23,948 bases of DNA from Candidatus Kaiserbacteria bacterium (GCA_014238395.1 JABABE010000107.1:1-23948), one strand, 5' to 3'. Positions 13,070-21,475 are shown, numbered from the stretch's first letter. Notes: a model not told the origin generated them from the sequence alone. Translations and numbers: made by a program.

Positions 13070-13756
13070 ATGGAATTAAAAACTTCAGAAGAAATAAAAA
13101 CAAAACTCGATACACTTGGGGCAAAATATGCTTTAAGCAGGAGACACAGACATCCGTCTGTCGCAAAAAATATAGTAAATAAAAAGGGATCGAAAGAAAT
13201 ATTTGATTTAGAAAAGACATCTGATCAAATAAAAAAAGCTGTTGAATTTTTGTCCAAAATAATATCTGACGGACATCAAGTTTTATTTACTACATCAAGA
13301 AAAGAATCAGAAAGTGCGTTAAAAGAAGTGGCAGATAGTATATCTATGCCATTTGTTATTTCAAGATGGATTGGTGGCACATTAACAAATCCTTCAAATA
13401 TCAAAAAAAGAGTAGAGCAGTTTCAAAAATTAAAAAAGGAAAAATCTGATTCTTCTTGGGAAGAAAAATATACTAAAAAGGAGTGTGTTTTGTTTGAAAG
13501 GGAACTAAACAAACTCGCAATAAGATTTGGAGGGCTAGAAAAAATGATTGAGATGCCTAGGGCACTTTTTGTGATTGATCCGCAAAAAGAGAAAATAGCA
13601 GTAAGAGAAGCAAATATAATGAATATTCCAGTTGTCGCAATTGGTAACTCGGATACAGATTTGTCAAAGATAGCTTACCCAATAATGACCAACTGCAACA
13701 GTACAAAAACAATTAACTATATTCTTGAGATGATATCAAAAACTAAAAAGAAATAA
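13070..13756 (+). CDS. rpsB: Ribosomal protein uS2
   Basis: Small-subunit protein that helps recruit S1 and binds late in 30S assembly. The 228 residues show family features: GAKYALSRRHRHPSVAKNIV near the N-terminus (18-37), FTTSRKESESALKEVA, the RWIGGTLTNPSNIKKR signature (99-114), ALFVIDPQKEKIAVREANIMNIPVVAIGNSDTD near the C-terminus, and the final SKTKKK tail. The usual HxG at the start of the family (for example GAHFGH) reads GAKYALS here. It is followed after one base by tsf, the classical rpsB-tsf pair. Confidence 0.95.
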   Translation: MELKTSEEIKTKLDTLGAKYALSRRHRHPSVAKNIVNKKGSKEIFDLEKTSDQIKKAVEFLSKIISDGHQVLFTTSRKESESALKEVADSISMPFVISRWIGGTLTNPSNIKKRVEQFQKLKKEKSDSSWEEKYTKKECVLFERELNKLAIRFGGLEKMIEMPRALFVIDPQKEKIAVREANIMNIPVVAIGNSDTDLSKIAYPIMTNCNSTKTINYILEMISKTKKK

Positions 13757-13757
13757 A

Positions 13758-14339
13758 ATGGTTTCTCTTGATGATGTAAAAAAACTAAGAAATGAGACTG
13801 GTTTATCAATAGGACAGTGTAAAAAATCTTTAGAGGATTCAGATGGAGATTTTGATAAAGCACGGGAACTATTGCGTAAAAAAGGCACAATGGCAGCAGA
13901 AAAAAAAGCATACAGAGATCTCGGTGCTGGTGTTGTTTCTGCGTACGTACATAATACAAAGACAGTCGGGACTATGCTTGAGTTACTTTGTGAAACTGAC
14001 TTTGTTGCAAAGAATGAGGAATTTTCTAAATTAGCATACGATATAGCGATGCATTGCACAGCAATGAACCCGAAGTTTGTAACAGAGGATCAGATACCAG
14101 AAGAGGATTTAAAAAAGTTAAAAGAAGAACTGATATCACAATTAGAAGGTAAGCCAGAAGAAATAAAAAAGAAAATTATAACAGATCAATTAAATTCGAA
14201 ATTTTCTGAAAATGTACTTGTAAAACAAAAATTTATTCAAGATGACACACAAACAATACAAGGGTTACTTGAAAACGCAACGCATAAATTTGGAGAAAGA
14301 GTTGAGATAGGTAGAGTCAAGAGATTTTCTATAAACTAA
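13758..14339 (+). CDS. tsf: Elongation factor Ts
   Basis: Exchanges GDP for GTP on EF-Tu. The 193-residue protein is of the short type, as in Thermus, with an N-terminal UBA-like domain (VKKLRNETGLSIGQCKKSLE, 7-26), the TDFVAKN motif (80-86) that contacts EF-Tu, and one core subdomain. It lacks the second half of the core domain found in the E. coli form. It starts one base after rpsB. The next gene, a small membrane protein, starts right after its TAA, so it probably belongs to the same transcript. Confidence 0.95.
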   Translation: MVSLDDVKKLRNETGLSIGQCKKSLEDSDGDFDKARELLRKKGTMAAEKKAYRDLGAGVVSAYVHNTKTVGTMLELLCETDFVAKNEEFSKLAYDIAMHCTAMNPKFVTEDQIPEEDLKKLKEELISQLEGKPEEIKKKIITDQLNSKFSENVLVKQKFIQDDTQTIQGLLENATHKFGERVEIGRVKRFSIN

Positions 14340-14696
14340 ATGGAATTTGCTATACTTTTTTTTGTAAACATACTTTTTTTCTTTTTGTTGTATATGTTAT
14401 TTATAACTATAGACAATATTTTTAGATTTAAAATAACAAAAAATATAAGAAATTGGGCAGACAGGGAAGTTAAGCACATCTACGGAACTGTTCATTATTT
14501 ATTGGATGTTATTTTGTTTAAAATATCAACAACTAAAATTTTTATTTGGATTGAACCTATATTTTCTGAACTACAAATAAAAACCAAAAAAATATCAAAT
14601 TTTTCCCTTGAAAAATTCAAAAAAAATAAGGAGGAAGACATCAAAAAATATAATAAAATATCTAGCCATTTAAAAAACTATATTACTAAAAAGTAA
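14340..14696 (+). CDS. Small membrane-anchored protein, unrecognised
   Basis: A 118-residue protein with an N-terminal hydrophobic helix (about 3-24), then a polar, basic region with a short hydrophobic patch near 52-60 and a Lys-rich C-terminal helix likely to form a short coiled coil (about 78-118). No family is recognised. The start codon follows the tsf stop directly, so it is translated from the rpsB-tsf message. It ends 19 nt before tRNA-Thr. Its place in a translation operon suggests steady expression but does not prove a translation role. It could also belong to envelope assembly. Confidence 0.7.
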   Translation: MEFAILFFVNILFFFLLYMLFITIDNIFRFKITKNIRNWADREVKHIYGTVHYLLDVILFKISTTKIFIWIEPIFSELQIKTKKISNFSLEKFKKNKEEDIKKYNKISSHLKNYITKK

Positions 14697-14715
14697 TATG
14701 TTATTATATATACAC

Positions 14716-14788
14716 GCCACCTTAGCTCAGTTGGTAGAGCAATCCCCTTGTAAGGGATGGGTCGTGGGTTCAAATCCCTCAGGTGGCT
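14716..14788 (+). tRNA. tRNA-Thr (anticodon UGU)
   Basis: A 73-nt cloverleaf: acceptor GCCACCT/AGGTGGC with U73, D-arm with AGCTCAGTTGGTAGAGC, anticodon stem ATCCC/GGGAT enclosing CTTGTAA (UGU), and T-arm GTGGGTTCAAATCCC. CCA is not encoded. A TTATTATATA stretch just upstream may be its -10 region. The pheS start codon lies 6 nt after its 3' end. Confidence 0.97.
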
Positions 14789-14794
14789 CAATCT

Positions 14795-15508
14795 ATGAAT
14801 AAAACACCATTAAACCCATTACATACACTTCGTTCGGAGTTAATCAAGATTGCAACAGAAATGGGTTTTTCTGTTTTTAGCGGACCAGAAATGGAATCTG
14901 AATACTATAATTTTGATGCATTAAACCTGCCACCAAACCATCCGTCTCGTGATCTTTCAGACACATTTTGGATAAAAGGAAAGGAAAAAACATTGATGAG
15001 GACACAAACTTCTCCAGTGCAAATCAGAGCATTGGAGGAAAAAGGTGTTCCTTGTAAAATCGTTGTTCCAGGAAAAGTTTTTAGAAACGAGGCAACCGAC
15101 TCTACGCACGAAGCACAGTTTTATCAATTAGAAGGTTTGCACATAGACAAGAATATTTCTTTAATAGATTTAAAAAGCACAATACATATTTTTTTCAAAA
15201 AACTTTTAGGAGACAATATTAAACTGAGATATAGGGCAGGGTATTTTCCATTTGTAGAGCCTGGTATAGAGGTTGATATAGAGCACGAAGTGGATGGACA
15301 AAAAAAATGGCTAGAGATTTTGGGAGCTGGGATGGTGCATCCTAAAGTTTTGGAAAATGTAGGTATAAATAACTGTGAGTGGTCTGGGTACGCATTTGGG
15401 TTTGGTATCGACAGGATAGCAATGATCAGGTACAACATATCAGATATAAGACATTTCTATAATTCGGATTTGAGGTTTTTCTACAATTTTAAAAATAAAG
15501 ATATATGA
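14795..15508 (+). CDS. pheS: Phenylalanyl-tRNA synthetase alpha subunit, lacking the N-terminal arm
   Basis: Class II synthetase catalytic subunit that charges tRNA-Phe together with PheT. The 237 residues contain only the catalytic core: motif 1 around HPSRD (49-53), motif 2 (FRNEATDSTHEAQFYQLEG, 96-114), the Phe-pocket region GYFPFVEPG (149-157), and motif 3 with GFGIDRIAM (202-210). About the first 95-100 residues of usual PheS, the coiled-coil arm that holds tRNA, are missing. An upstream GTG in frame (14783) lies inside the tRNA-Thr acceptor stem and adds only four residues, so the ATG is chosen. The gene overlaps pheT by 4 nt. Confidence 0.93.
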   Translation: MNKTPLNPLHTLRSELIKIATEMGFSVFSGPEMESEYYNFDALNLPPNHPSRDLSDTFWIKGKEKTLMRTQTSPVQIRALEEKGVPCKIVVPGKVFRNEATDSTHEAQFYQLEGLHIDKNISLIDLKSTIHIFFKKLLGDNIKLRYRAGYFPFVEPGIEVDIEHEVDGQKKWLEILGAGMVHPKVLENVGINNCEWSGYAFGFGIDRIAMIRYNISDIRHFYNSDLRFFYNFKNKDI

Positions 15509-17493
15509 ATGTCAAAATAAGTTACAAATGGGTCAAATCATTTTTCAAAAAAAATATTTTTGGTTTTTTTCCTTCTCCTAATAAAGTTGCACAACTACTT
15601 ACAGACAAATCTTTTGAGGTGGAGGAGGTAGAAAAAGTATCAAAAGACCATATTTTTCATATTGAGATATTACCAAACAGATCAAATGATTGTTCTGGGC
15701 ATTTTGGTGTAGCAAAAGAACTTTCCGCTATTCTTGAGAAAAAACTAAACGAAAACTTTTTTTCAAAAACATTTGATTATAAACAAAAAAATGGGAAGGA
15801 TTTTAAACTTTCGGTAGATGCAATACACAAAAATACACAGCAAAAACAAGACAAGAATTCAAAACGATTAGAAAATGAAATACATTGTACAAAATACATA
15901 CTCGGGTATTTTGAAGATATAGATATGACTAAAAAATTACCGTCATTTATCATAGAACGACTAAAATCATTAAATCAAAAATCTATAAATCCTATAGTAG
16001 ATATAACAAATTATGTGATGTTTGAACTAGCAGCACCCCTGCATGCTTTTGATGCAGATAAAGTTTCTGGAGGTATTTCTGTACGTTTTGCCAAAGAAAA
16101 TGAAAAACTCGCTTTGCTTGGAAACACAGAAATAAAGTTATCCGAAGATGATGTGGTTATATGTGAGTGTGACAGTGACAGGTCAATAGGATTAGCTGGT
16201 ATAAAAGGAGGTGTCGACACTGGTGTATCTGAAAATACTAAAAATATTTATCTTGAGGTTGCAAATTTTAATCAAACAACAATTCGCCACTCTTCAAAAA
16301 GATATGGAATAATAACCGACGCCTCACAAAGATTTTCACAAAACCTGTCTCCGCTTATAGTGTTTGATGTTTTTGATAGGGCAAAAGATTTGATAATTAA
16401 ATACACAGGAGGCAGATTTGTTGATTATGCATATAAAACAAATGTAAAAGATACATTGCCACAAGAAGTGTCTCTTGACGAAAAACGTTTGCAAAAAATT
16501 ATCGGTATAGACATATCACTTTTATCAGTAAAGAAACTACTTGATCGATTGGGTATAAAGTCTCAAATCAAAAATGATTCAACAAATCAAAACAATTCTA
16601 CAAAAAACTCATATTTGGTTGCAACATCACCAAAAGAAAGAACAGATATAAACATACCAGAAGATTTAATAGAAGAGGTTGCACGAATGTACGGGTATGA
16701 AAATATACCAGAAAGAGAACAACAACCAACGGATAAAGTAACAATTTCAAAGCGAATCGCATACCATATGACAGTGGTCAAAAAACTTCAACAACTTGAT
16801 TTTGTCGAAGTTGAAAACAGAACTTGTAGTAATGTTGGAGAAGTTGAGGTGGTTTATCCTCAAGCAGCAGATAAAAATTTTCTTAGAACAAACTTATCTA
16901 CCGATATTGAAGAAGCATTAGAAAGAAACCAAAAAAATAAAGATTTATTTGGCAAAAATGATATCAGGTTGATTGAGTTTGGGACTGTTTTTACAAATAA
17001 TGGGGAATTTTTTAATATGGCAATTTCAGTAAGTAAATCAAAAAAACAAAATGATATATTTAATGAAGTAATTGATACATTGTCAGAAATAGGGATTAAA
17101 CTAAACATAAAAGATAAAGTAAAAAATACGATTGAAATTGATTTTGATAAAGTAATCTCTAACTTAGAAACACCAAAAGAATATGATTATCTAGACACAT
17201 ACAAAGATAAAACGTTTTCTAAATTTTCCCAGTATCCGTTTATAACAAGGGACATTTCAATGTTTGTGCCAAAAAACATAGACGAAAATAGCGCAGAAGA
17301 AATTATAAAGAATAATTCCAAATATCTAGAAAACATATTTTTGTTTGATGTTTTCAGAAAAGATGAAAAAACTTCACTTGCGTTTAAATTGATTTTCCAA
17401 TCCTACAAAAAAACTCTAACAGACGAAGAAATAAACAAAGTAATGCAAAATATAGAAAATAAATTAAAAAGCAAAGGATGTGTGATCAGGTAA
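15505..17493 (+). CDS. pheT: Phenylalanyl-tRNA synthetase beta subunit, lacking the EMAP/OB domain
   Basis: Partner of PheS, 662 residues, against about 790-800 in typical bacteria. The N-terminal strand-helix part (1-45) runs straight into the IEILPNRSNDCSGHFGVAKELSAIL stretch (53-77). The roughly 110-residue EMAP-type OB domain that normally lies between them is absent. The B3/4 editing domain is present (PIVDITNYVMFELAAPLHAFDADKV region), as are the B5 domain (near 315-410), the catalytic-like fold and a complete C-terminal anticodon-binding FDX-ACB domain (about 565-662, FSKFSQYPFITRDIS). The start overlaps the pheS stop (ATGA), giving translational coupling. It converges on dprA with 15 nt between the ends. 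Confidence 0.93.
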   Translation: MNVKISYKWVKSFFKKNIFGFFPSPNKVAQLLTDKSFEVEEVEKVSKDHIFHIEILPNRSNDCSGHFGVAKELSAILEKKLNENFFSKTFDYKQKNGKDFKLSVDAIHKNTQQKQDKNSKRLENEIHCTKYILGYFEDIDMTKKLPSFIIERLKSLNQKSINPIVDITNYVMFELAAPLHAFDADKVSGGISVRFAKENEKLALLGNTEIKLSEDDVVICECDSDRSIGLAGIKGGVDTGVSENTKNIYLEVANFNQTTIRHSSKRYGIITDASQRFSQNLSPLIVFDVFDRAKDLIIKYTGGRFVDYAYKTNVKDTLPQEVSLDEKRLQKIIGIDISLLSVKKLLDRLGIKSQIKNDSTNQNNSTKNSYLVATSPKERTDINIPEDLIEEVARMYGYENIPEREQQPTDKVTISKRIAYHMTVVKKLQQLDFVEVENRTCSNVGEVEVVYPQAADKNFLRTNLSTDIEEALERNQKNKDLFGKNDIRLIEFGTVFTNNGEFFNMAISVSKSKKQNDIFNEVIDTLSEIGIKLNIKDKVKNTIEIDFDKVISNLETPKEYDYLDTYKDKTFSKFSQYPFITRDISMFVPKNIDENSAEEIIKNNSKYLENIFLFDVFRKDEKTSLAFKLIFQSYKKTLTDEEINKVMQNIENKLKSKGCVIR

Positions 17494-17508
17494 GATCTTG
17501 ATATGATA

Positions 17509-18363
17509 CTAAAAAGCTCTATATATTTTACCACCTCTCTCAGAAATTAAACCTTTTAATTCTAAAATACTTAGTGTAATTTGTACTGTATGAACTGGCA
17601 TATCCGTCTTTTCTATCACTTCACTCTTAGTCATATCGGAAGTAAGTATACTCATTAATGTTTTTTCATTATCAGTTAAATTATCTGGGATTTCTTTTAT
17701 ATCTAAAATTTCATCTTTTCCTATTGCCTTTATTATGTCTTCTGCGCTTGAGATTGACGAGGCACCTTCTAAAAGTAATCCGTTTGGTCCAGCAGACATA
17801 GCAGAAAATATAGACCCCGGAACTGCACCGACTTCTCGGTTATATTCAAGAGCAAGTCTGGCAGTTACTCCTGTTCCAGATTTTTTTACAGATTCTACTA
17901 TCACAGTTATTTCACTTAAGCCTGCCATAATCCTATTTCGCGATAGGAATGTATGCTTCATTGGACTTGATTTTGCTTCTTGTTCTGACATCAAACATCC
18001 ATTGTTATCAAGTATTTTGTGTGCGAGAGCAAAGTTTGTCCGTGGGTATATCACAGAATCATCAAGTCCAGAACCCAAAACTGCAATTGTATCAATGCCG
18101 TATTCAAGGGCATACTTATGAGCGATAGAGTCAATGCCAAGAGCAAGACCAGAAACTATAACAACATTGTATTTAGACAATCCTTTTATTAAGTGTTGAC
18201 ACACACTTTGCCCATATGATGTATTTTTTCTTGCGCCAACTATGGTAATAAAAGTTTTTGCAGTGTCAGGTTTTCTGCCGCGAATATACAAATGTTTTGG
18301 GGGATCTGATATTTCAGACAGATGTTTTGATGCTTCAGATAATTTTATTTTTCTTATATCCAT
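17509..18363 (-). CDS. dprA: DNA processing protein DprA
   Basis: Loads RecA on incoming single-stranded DNA during natural transformation. The 284 residues have the Rossmann-like DprA domain: IVGARKNTSYG (41-51), SGLALGIDSIAH (71-82), VLGSGLD (95-101), YPRTN, and the HTFLSRNRIMAGLSE stretch (137-151), then GSGTGVTARLALEYNR and PGS. A C-terminal winged-helix-like segment (about 228-284) is present. The N-terminal SAM-like domain of longer DprA proteins is absent. DprA is widely kept in CPR genomes, in line with DNA uptake. It is divergent from serS with overlapping -10 candidates. Confidence 0.94.
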   Translation of the reverse strand: MDIRKIKLSEASKHLSEISDPPKHLYIRGRKPDTAKTFITIVGARKNTSYGQSVCQHLIKGLSKYNVVIVSGLALGIDSIAHKYALEYGIDTIAVLGSGLDDSVIYPRTNFALAHKILDNNGCLMSEQEAKSSPMKHTFLSRNRIMAGLSEITVIVESVKKSGTGVTARLALEYNREVGAVPGSIFSAMSAGPNGLLLEGASSISSAEDIIKAIGKDEILDIKEIPDNLTDNEKTLMSILTSDMTKSEVIEKTDMPVHTVQITLSILELKGLISERGGKIYRAF

Positions 18364-18373
18364 TACAAAAAGT

Positions 18374-18383
18374 ATTGTATAAT
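18374..18383. promoter_or_regulatory. Overlapping -10 boxes between dprA and serS
   Basis: Plus-strand TATAAT (18378-18383) lies 6 nt before the serS ATG at 18390. On the minus strand TACAAT (18379-18374) lies 10 nt before the dprA ATG at 18363; AATACT (18376-18371), 7 nt away, is an alternative. The two start codons are only 26 nt apart. Confidence 0.6.
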
Positions 18384-18389
18384 ATTTTT

Positions 18390-19676
18390 ATGTTAGATAT
18401 ACAGTTTATTATAGAAAACAAAGAAATCGTTAAGAAATCTATAAAAGACAGAAATATGAAAGATGTCGATCTGGACAACTTGGAGATGTTGTATAAAAAA
18501 CGTCTTGAGCTAATCAAAAACATTGATGAAATTAACAGACAAAGGAAAATAGCCGCTAACGATAGAAATGCAGAAGAGGGTAGACGGCTAAAAGAAGAAT
18601 CTTCAACAAAAGAAGATGAATTAACAAAAACAAATCAAGAATTAACAGCGCTTTTGTCTGTAATCCCAAATATCACATCTCCAGATATGCCAATAGGTAA
18701 AGATGAGTCAGAAAATAAAATACTTAAAAAAGTAGGGGAAATAAAAAATTTTTCTTTTACACCAAAACCAAACTGGGAGTTAGGTGAAGATCTTGATATT
18801 ATTGACTCACAAAGAGCAGCAAAGGTTACAGGATCTCGGTTTTCTTATATAAAAGGTGATTTGGCAAAGGTTCAGTTTGCTATTTTGCAATTTGTTTTAG
18901 AAAAGGTCACAGATCCATCTTTTATTTCTGAGATAATTGATAAAAATAATTTAAAAATCAAAAAAACACCATTTATACCTATCATACCTCCGATAATGAT
19001 AAAACCAGAAGCGTTAAATGCAATGGGTAGACTTGATCCAAAAGAAGATAAATTTTTCTTGCAAGCTGACAGTCTTTACCTCGTTGGAAGTTGTGAACAT
19101 AGTATTGGATCTATGTATATGGGGGAGTCAATCAAAGAAGAGAACTTGCCTATAAGGTATGTAGGTTATTCCACAGCCTTAAGAAGAGAAGCTGGGTCAT
19201 ACGGAAAAGATACCAGAGGTATGTTAAGACAACACCAGTTTGATAAAGCGGAATTTGAAGTTTTTTCTACACCAGAAACCTCAAGAGAAGAACACGAACT
19301 TCTGGTTGCACTGCAAGAGTATCTGGTATCAAGTTTAGATTTGCCATATCAGCTTGTAGCGAATTGTACTGGAGACACAGCTCTGCCAAACTATAGCCAA
19401 AAAGATATAGAAATTTATATGCCAGGACAAAAAGCATACAAAGAAACACATTCTGCTGATTATATGACCGGATATCAAGCAAGACGGATGAATACTAAAG
19501 TAATAAGAGAAGATGGGAAAAAAGAGATACTGCATACAAATGATGCAACTGCGTTTGCAATGGGTAGAATTTTGATTTCAATAATGGAAAACAATCAAAA
19601 TGAAGATGGGACTATAGATGTACCGATAGTTTTGCAAAAATATTGTGGAATAGAAAAAATCAAAAAAACTATATAG
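18390..19676 (+). CDS. serS: Seryl-tRNA synthetase
   Basis: Class II synthetase that charges tRNA-Ser. At 428 residues it has the normal length: the N-terminal tRNA-binding coiled coil (about 1-95), motif 2 region RREAGSYGKDTRGMLRQHQFDKAEF (265-289), QARRM (363-367) and motif 3 (MGRILISIMEN, 391-401). The usual serine-site TAEV reads SCEH (234-237), and the usual SSCSN before QARR reads HSADYM, so it is a variant subtype. An in-frame ATG at 18258 would add 44 residues running through dprA on the other strand; the TATAAT 6 nt before 18390 decides for the shorter start. ftsQ follows after 5 nt. Confidence 0.94.
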   Translation: MLDIQFIIENKEIVKKSIKDRNMKDVDLDNLEMLYKKRLELIKNIDEINRQRKIAANDRNAEEGRRLKEESSTKEDELTKTNQELTALLSVIPNITSPDMPIGKDESENKILKKVGEIKNFSFTPKPNWELGEDLDIIDSQRAAKVTGSRFSYIKGDLAKVQFAILQFVLEKVTDPSFISEIIDKNNLKIKKTPFIPIIPPIMIKPEALNAMGRLDPKEDKFFLQADSLYLVGSCEHSIGSMYMGESIKEENLPIRYVGYSTALRREAGSYGKDTRGMLRQHQFDKAEFEVFSTPETSREEHELLVALQEYLVSSLDLPYQLVANCTGDTALPNYSQKDIEIYMPGQKAYKETHSADYMTGYQARRMNTKVIREDGKKEILHTNDATAFAMGRILISIMENNQNEDGTIDVPIVLQKYCGIEKIKKTI

Positions 19677-19681
19677 TCCAG

Positions 19682-20503
19682 ATGTATGATACTAAATATA
19701 CAAACAAAAAATACAGATTAAAAAAAGGATCTTTTAGAAGAAAAAGAAATAGATTGATAAAAACATCAGTAATCACTGTATTCATTTCATCGGCTATATA
19801 TTTTATTTTATTTTATACACCAGTTTTTAAAATAAACAGAATCCAGTTCTTTGCAGATTCTGTGCATTCGTTTGCACCAGAAAAGACAAAAAAAATACTA
19901 ACAAATTTTTTTAATCATCCTGTAGATAATCTAAACAAAATCATATCAAAAAAGACCTTGCTTTTATATAGAGAAAAAAAAGCACAGAGAATATTAAAAA
20001 AGATGTATCCTGAGATTGATTATATAGAGATCGATTGGAATTTTTTTAATATTTGGACACTGGCGCTCTATAAAAAAAGCCAGTTTGTATATGCGTGCAA
20101 TAGTGATTGTTTTGCCGTAGATAAAGATGGAATAATTTTTCAAAAAGTAAACACAAAGGAAGGAGTATTGTTTGAATATGAACAACAGAGGTTAGAGATA
20201 GATAAAACCATAATGGATAAAAAGGATTTTGCATATATTGCAAAAATAGCAGATTATATTTTAACTGACTTGGAGCTGAAAATATCGAAAGTTGTTGTAT
20301 CTAAGGAGGAAAAAAACTTAAATATAGAAATAATACTAGACAATGGAGTGCTTTTTTTGATAAACAATGACAGAGATATATACCCACTTACAAGGTCTAT
20401 ATACATAGCTGTAAATAAATTTATAACAAAAGAGTTTGGATGGGATAGTGTAAAAAGCATTGATTTTAGGTTTGAAGATAGAATATATTTTAAAGAAAAA
20501 TAA
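19682..20503 (+). CDS. ftsQ: FtsQ/DivIB-like cell division protein
   Basis: A bitopic membrane protein of 273 residues that fits the FtsQ/DivIB pattern: a short, very basic cytoplasmic N-terminus (1-27), one membrane helix (about 27-46), then an extracytoplasmic POTRA-like region beginning VFKINRIQFF, a FAVDKDGIIFQK stretch like the F-x-D-xx-G-x-x-F signature of the family, and a C-terminal IDFRFEDRIYFK strand like the end of FtsQ. FtsQ links early and late divisome proteins. Overall similarity is low, so the call rests on layout and these motifs. An in-frame ATG at 19643 overlaps serS; ATG 19682, 5 nt after serS, is preferred. dus begins right after its stop. Confidence 0.65.
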   Translation: MYDTKYTNKKYRLKKGSFRRKRNRLIKTSVITVFISSAIYFILFYTPVFKINRIQFFADSVHSFAPEKTKKILTNFFNHPVDNLNKIISKKTLLLYREKKAQRILKKMYPEIDYIEIDWNFFNIWTLALYKKSQFVYACNSDCFAVDKDGIIFQKVNTKEGVLFEYEQQRLEIDKTIMDKKDFAYIAKIADYILTDLELKISKVVVSKEEKNLNIEIILDNGVLFLINNDRDIYPLTRSIYIAVNKFITKEFGWDSVKSIDFRFEDRIYFKEK

Positions 20504-21460
20504 ATGAGTGATTTTTATAAAAAACTAAAAAAACCATTTTTTGTTTTAGCTCCAATGGAGGATGTAACTGATTTCGCTTTTCGTGAAATGTTTGCCAGAT
20601 ATGCAAAACCAGATGTTTTATATACAGAATTCACTTCATCTGACGGACTGGTGAGTGAAGGAAGAATAAATATGGAAAAGGATTTGCTATATAGCGAAAA
20701 ACAAAGACCGGTGGTTGCTCAGTTGTTTACTTCCAAACCAGAAAATATGCGTAAGAGTTGTTTGATTGTAAAAGAACTTGGGTTTGATGGAATAGATATT
20801 AATATGGGTTGCCCAGACAAAAGCATAGAAAAACAAAACTGTGGAGCAGATCTGATTAAGAATCCACAAAAAGCAATAGAGCTTATAGAAGCAGCATCTT
20901 CTGTCGGACTTCCTTTATCTGTAAAAACAAGACTCGGATACAATACTACAGAAATAGATACATGGATAAAAACAATACTCCAACAAAAAATAAAAGCATT
21001 GACTATACATTTAAGAACAAGAAAAGAAATGTCAAAGGTCCCAGCTGATTGGGAACATATGAAAAAAATAAAAGAAATGAGAGACGAAATATCTCCTGAA
21101 ACTTTGATTATTGGAAATGGAGATGTGTTAGATATCGATCAAGCAAAAAAACTTGCAGATAAATATAAATGTGACGGTATAATGATTGGACGAGGAGCAT
21201 ATGGCAATCCGTGGTTTTTTTCTGGATACATGCCTACTGTGACAAAAAAACTTGATGTTTTGATAGAACACACAGAATTATTCATCAAGACTTTTGGCAA
21301 AACGAAGTCTTTCAATGTTATGAAAAAGCACTACAAAGCATATGTAAATGGCTTTCGCGGTGCAAAAGAGCTCCGTATAAAACTTATGGAATCAAAAGAA
21401 ATCAAAGATATAAAAAAACACATTGCTGATTTTTGCAGTGAAAATGAGGATTTGGCATAA
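20504..21460 (+). CDS. dus: tRNA-dihydrouridine synthase
   Basis: FMN enzyme that reduces uridine in the tRNA D-loop. The 318 residues form the Dus TIM barrel: VLAPMEDVTDFAFR (14-27), the substrate-site IDINMGCP with the catalytic Cys103, the QNCGADLIKNP stretch (111-121), VKTRLG, LTIHLRTR, IGNGDVLD and MIGRGAYGNPWFF for FMN phosphate binding, plus a small C-terminal helical domain. It looks closest to the DusB-like group common in bacteria. The ATG abuts the stop codon of the ftsQ-like gene with no ribosome-binding site, so translation is probably coupled. Confidence 0.93.
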   Translation: MSDFYKKLKKPFFVLAPMEDVTDFAFREMFARYAKPDVLYTEFTSSDGLVSEGRINMEKDLLYSEKQRPVVAQLFTSKPENMRKSCLIVKELGFDGIDINMGCPDKSIEKQNCGADLIKNPQKAIELIEAASSVGLPLSVKTRLGYNTTEIDTWIKTILQQKIKALTIHLRTRKEMSKVPADWEHMKKIKEMRDEISPETLIIGNGDVLDIDQAKKLADKYKCDGIMIGRGAYGNPWFFSGYMPTVTKKLDVLIEHTELFIKTFGKTKSFNVMKKHYKAYVNGFRGAKELRIKLMESKEIKDIKKHIADFCSENEDLA

Positions 21461-21463
21461 GTG

Positions 21464-21469
21464 TATAAT
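21464..21469 (+). promoter_or_regulatory. -10 box 6 nt before dnaX
   Basis: TATAAT followed by six bases and the ATG at 21476. It lies in the 15 nt between dus and dnaX and directly follows a GTG (21461) that would otherwise be a possible start, so the ATG is the better start. Confidence 0.6.
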
Positions 21470-21475
21470 GTCTAT

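Noticed and set aside
14783..14794. GTG start for pheS inside the tRNA-Thr acceptor stem.
   Set aside because: It would overlap mature tRNA and adds only MAQS; the ATG at 14795 fits the family and the leaderless pattern.
18258..18389. N-terminal extension of SerRS by 44 residues.
   Set aside because: It runs through the dprA coding region and the serS promoter and has no SerRS similarity.
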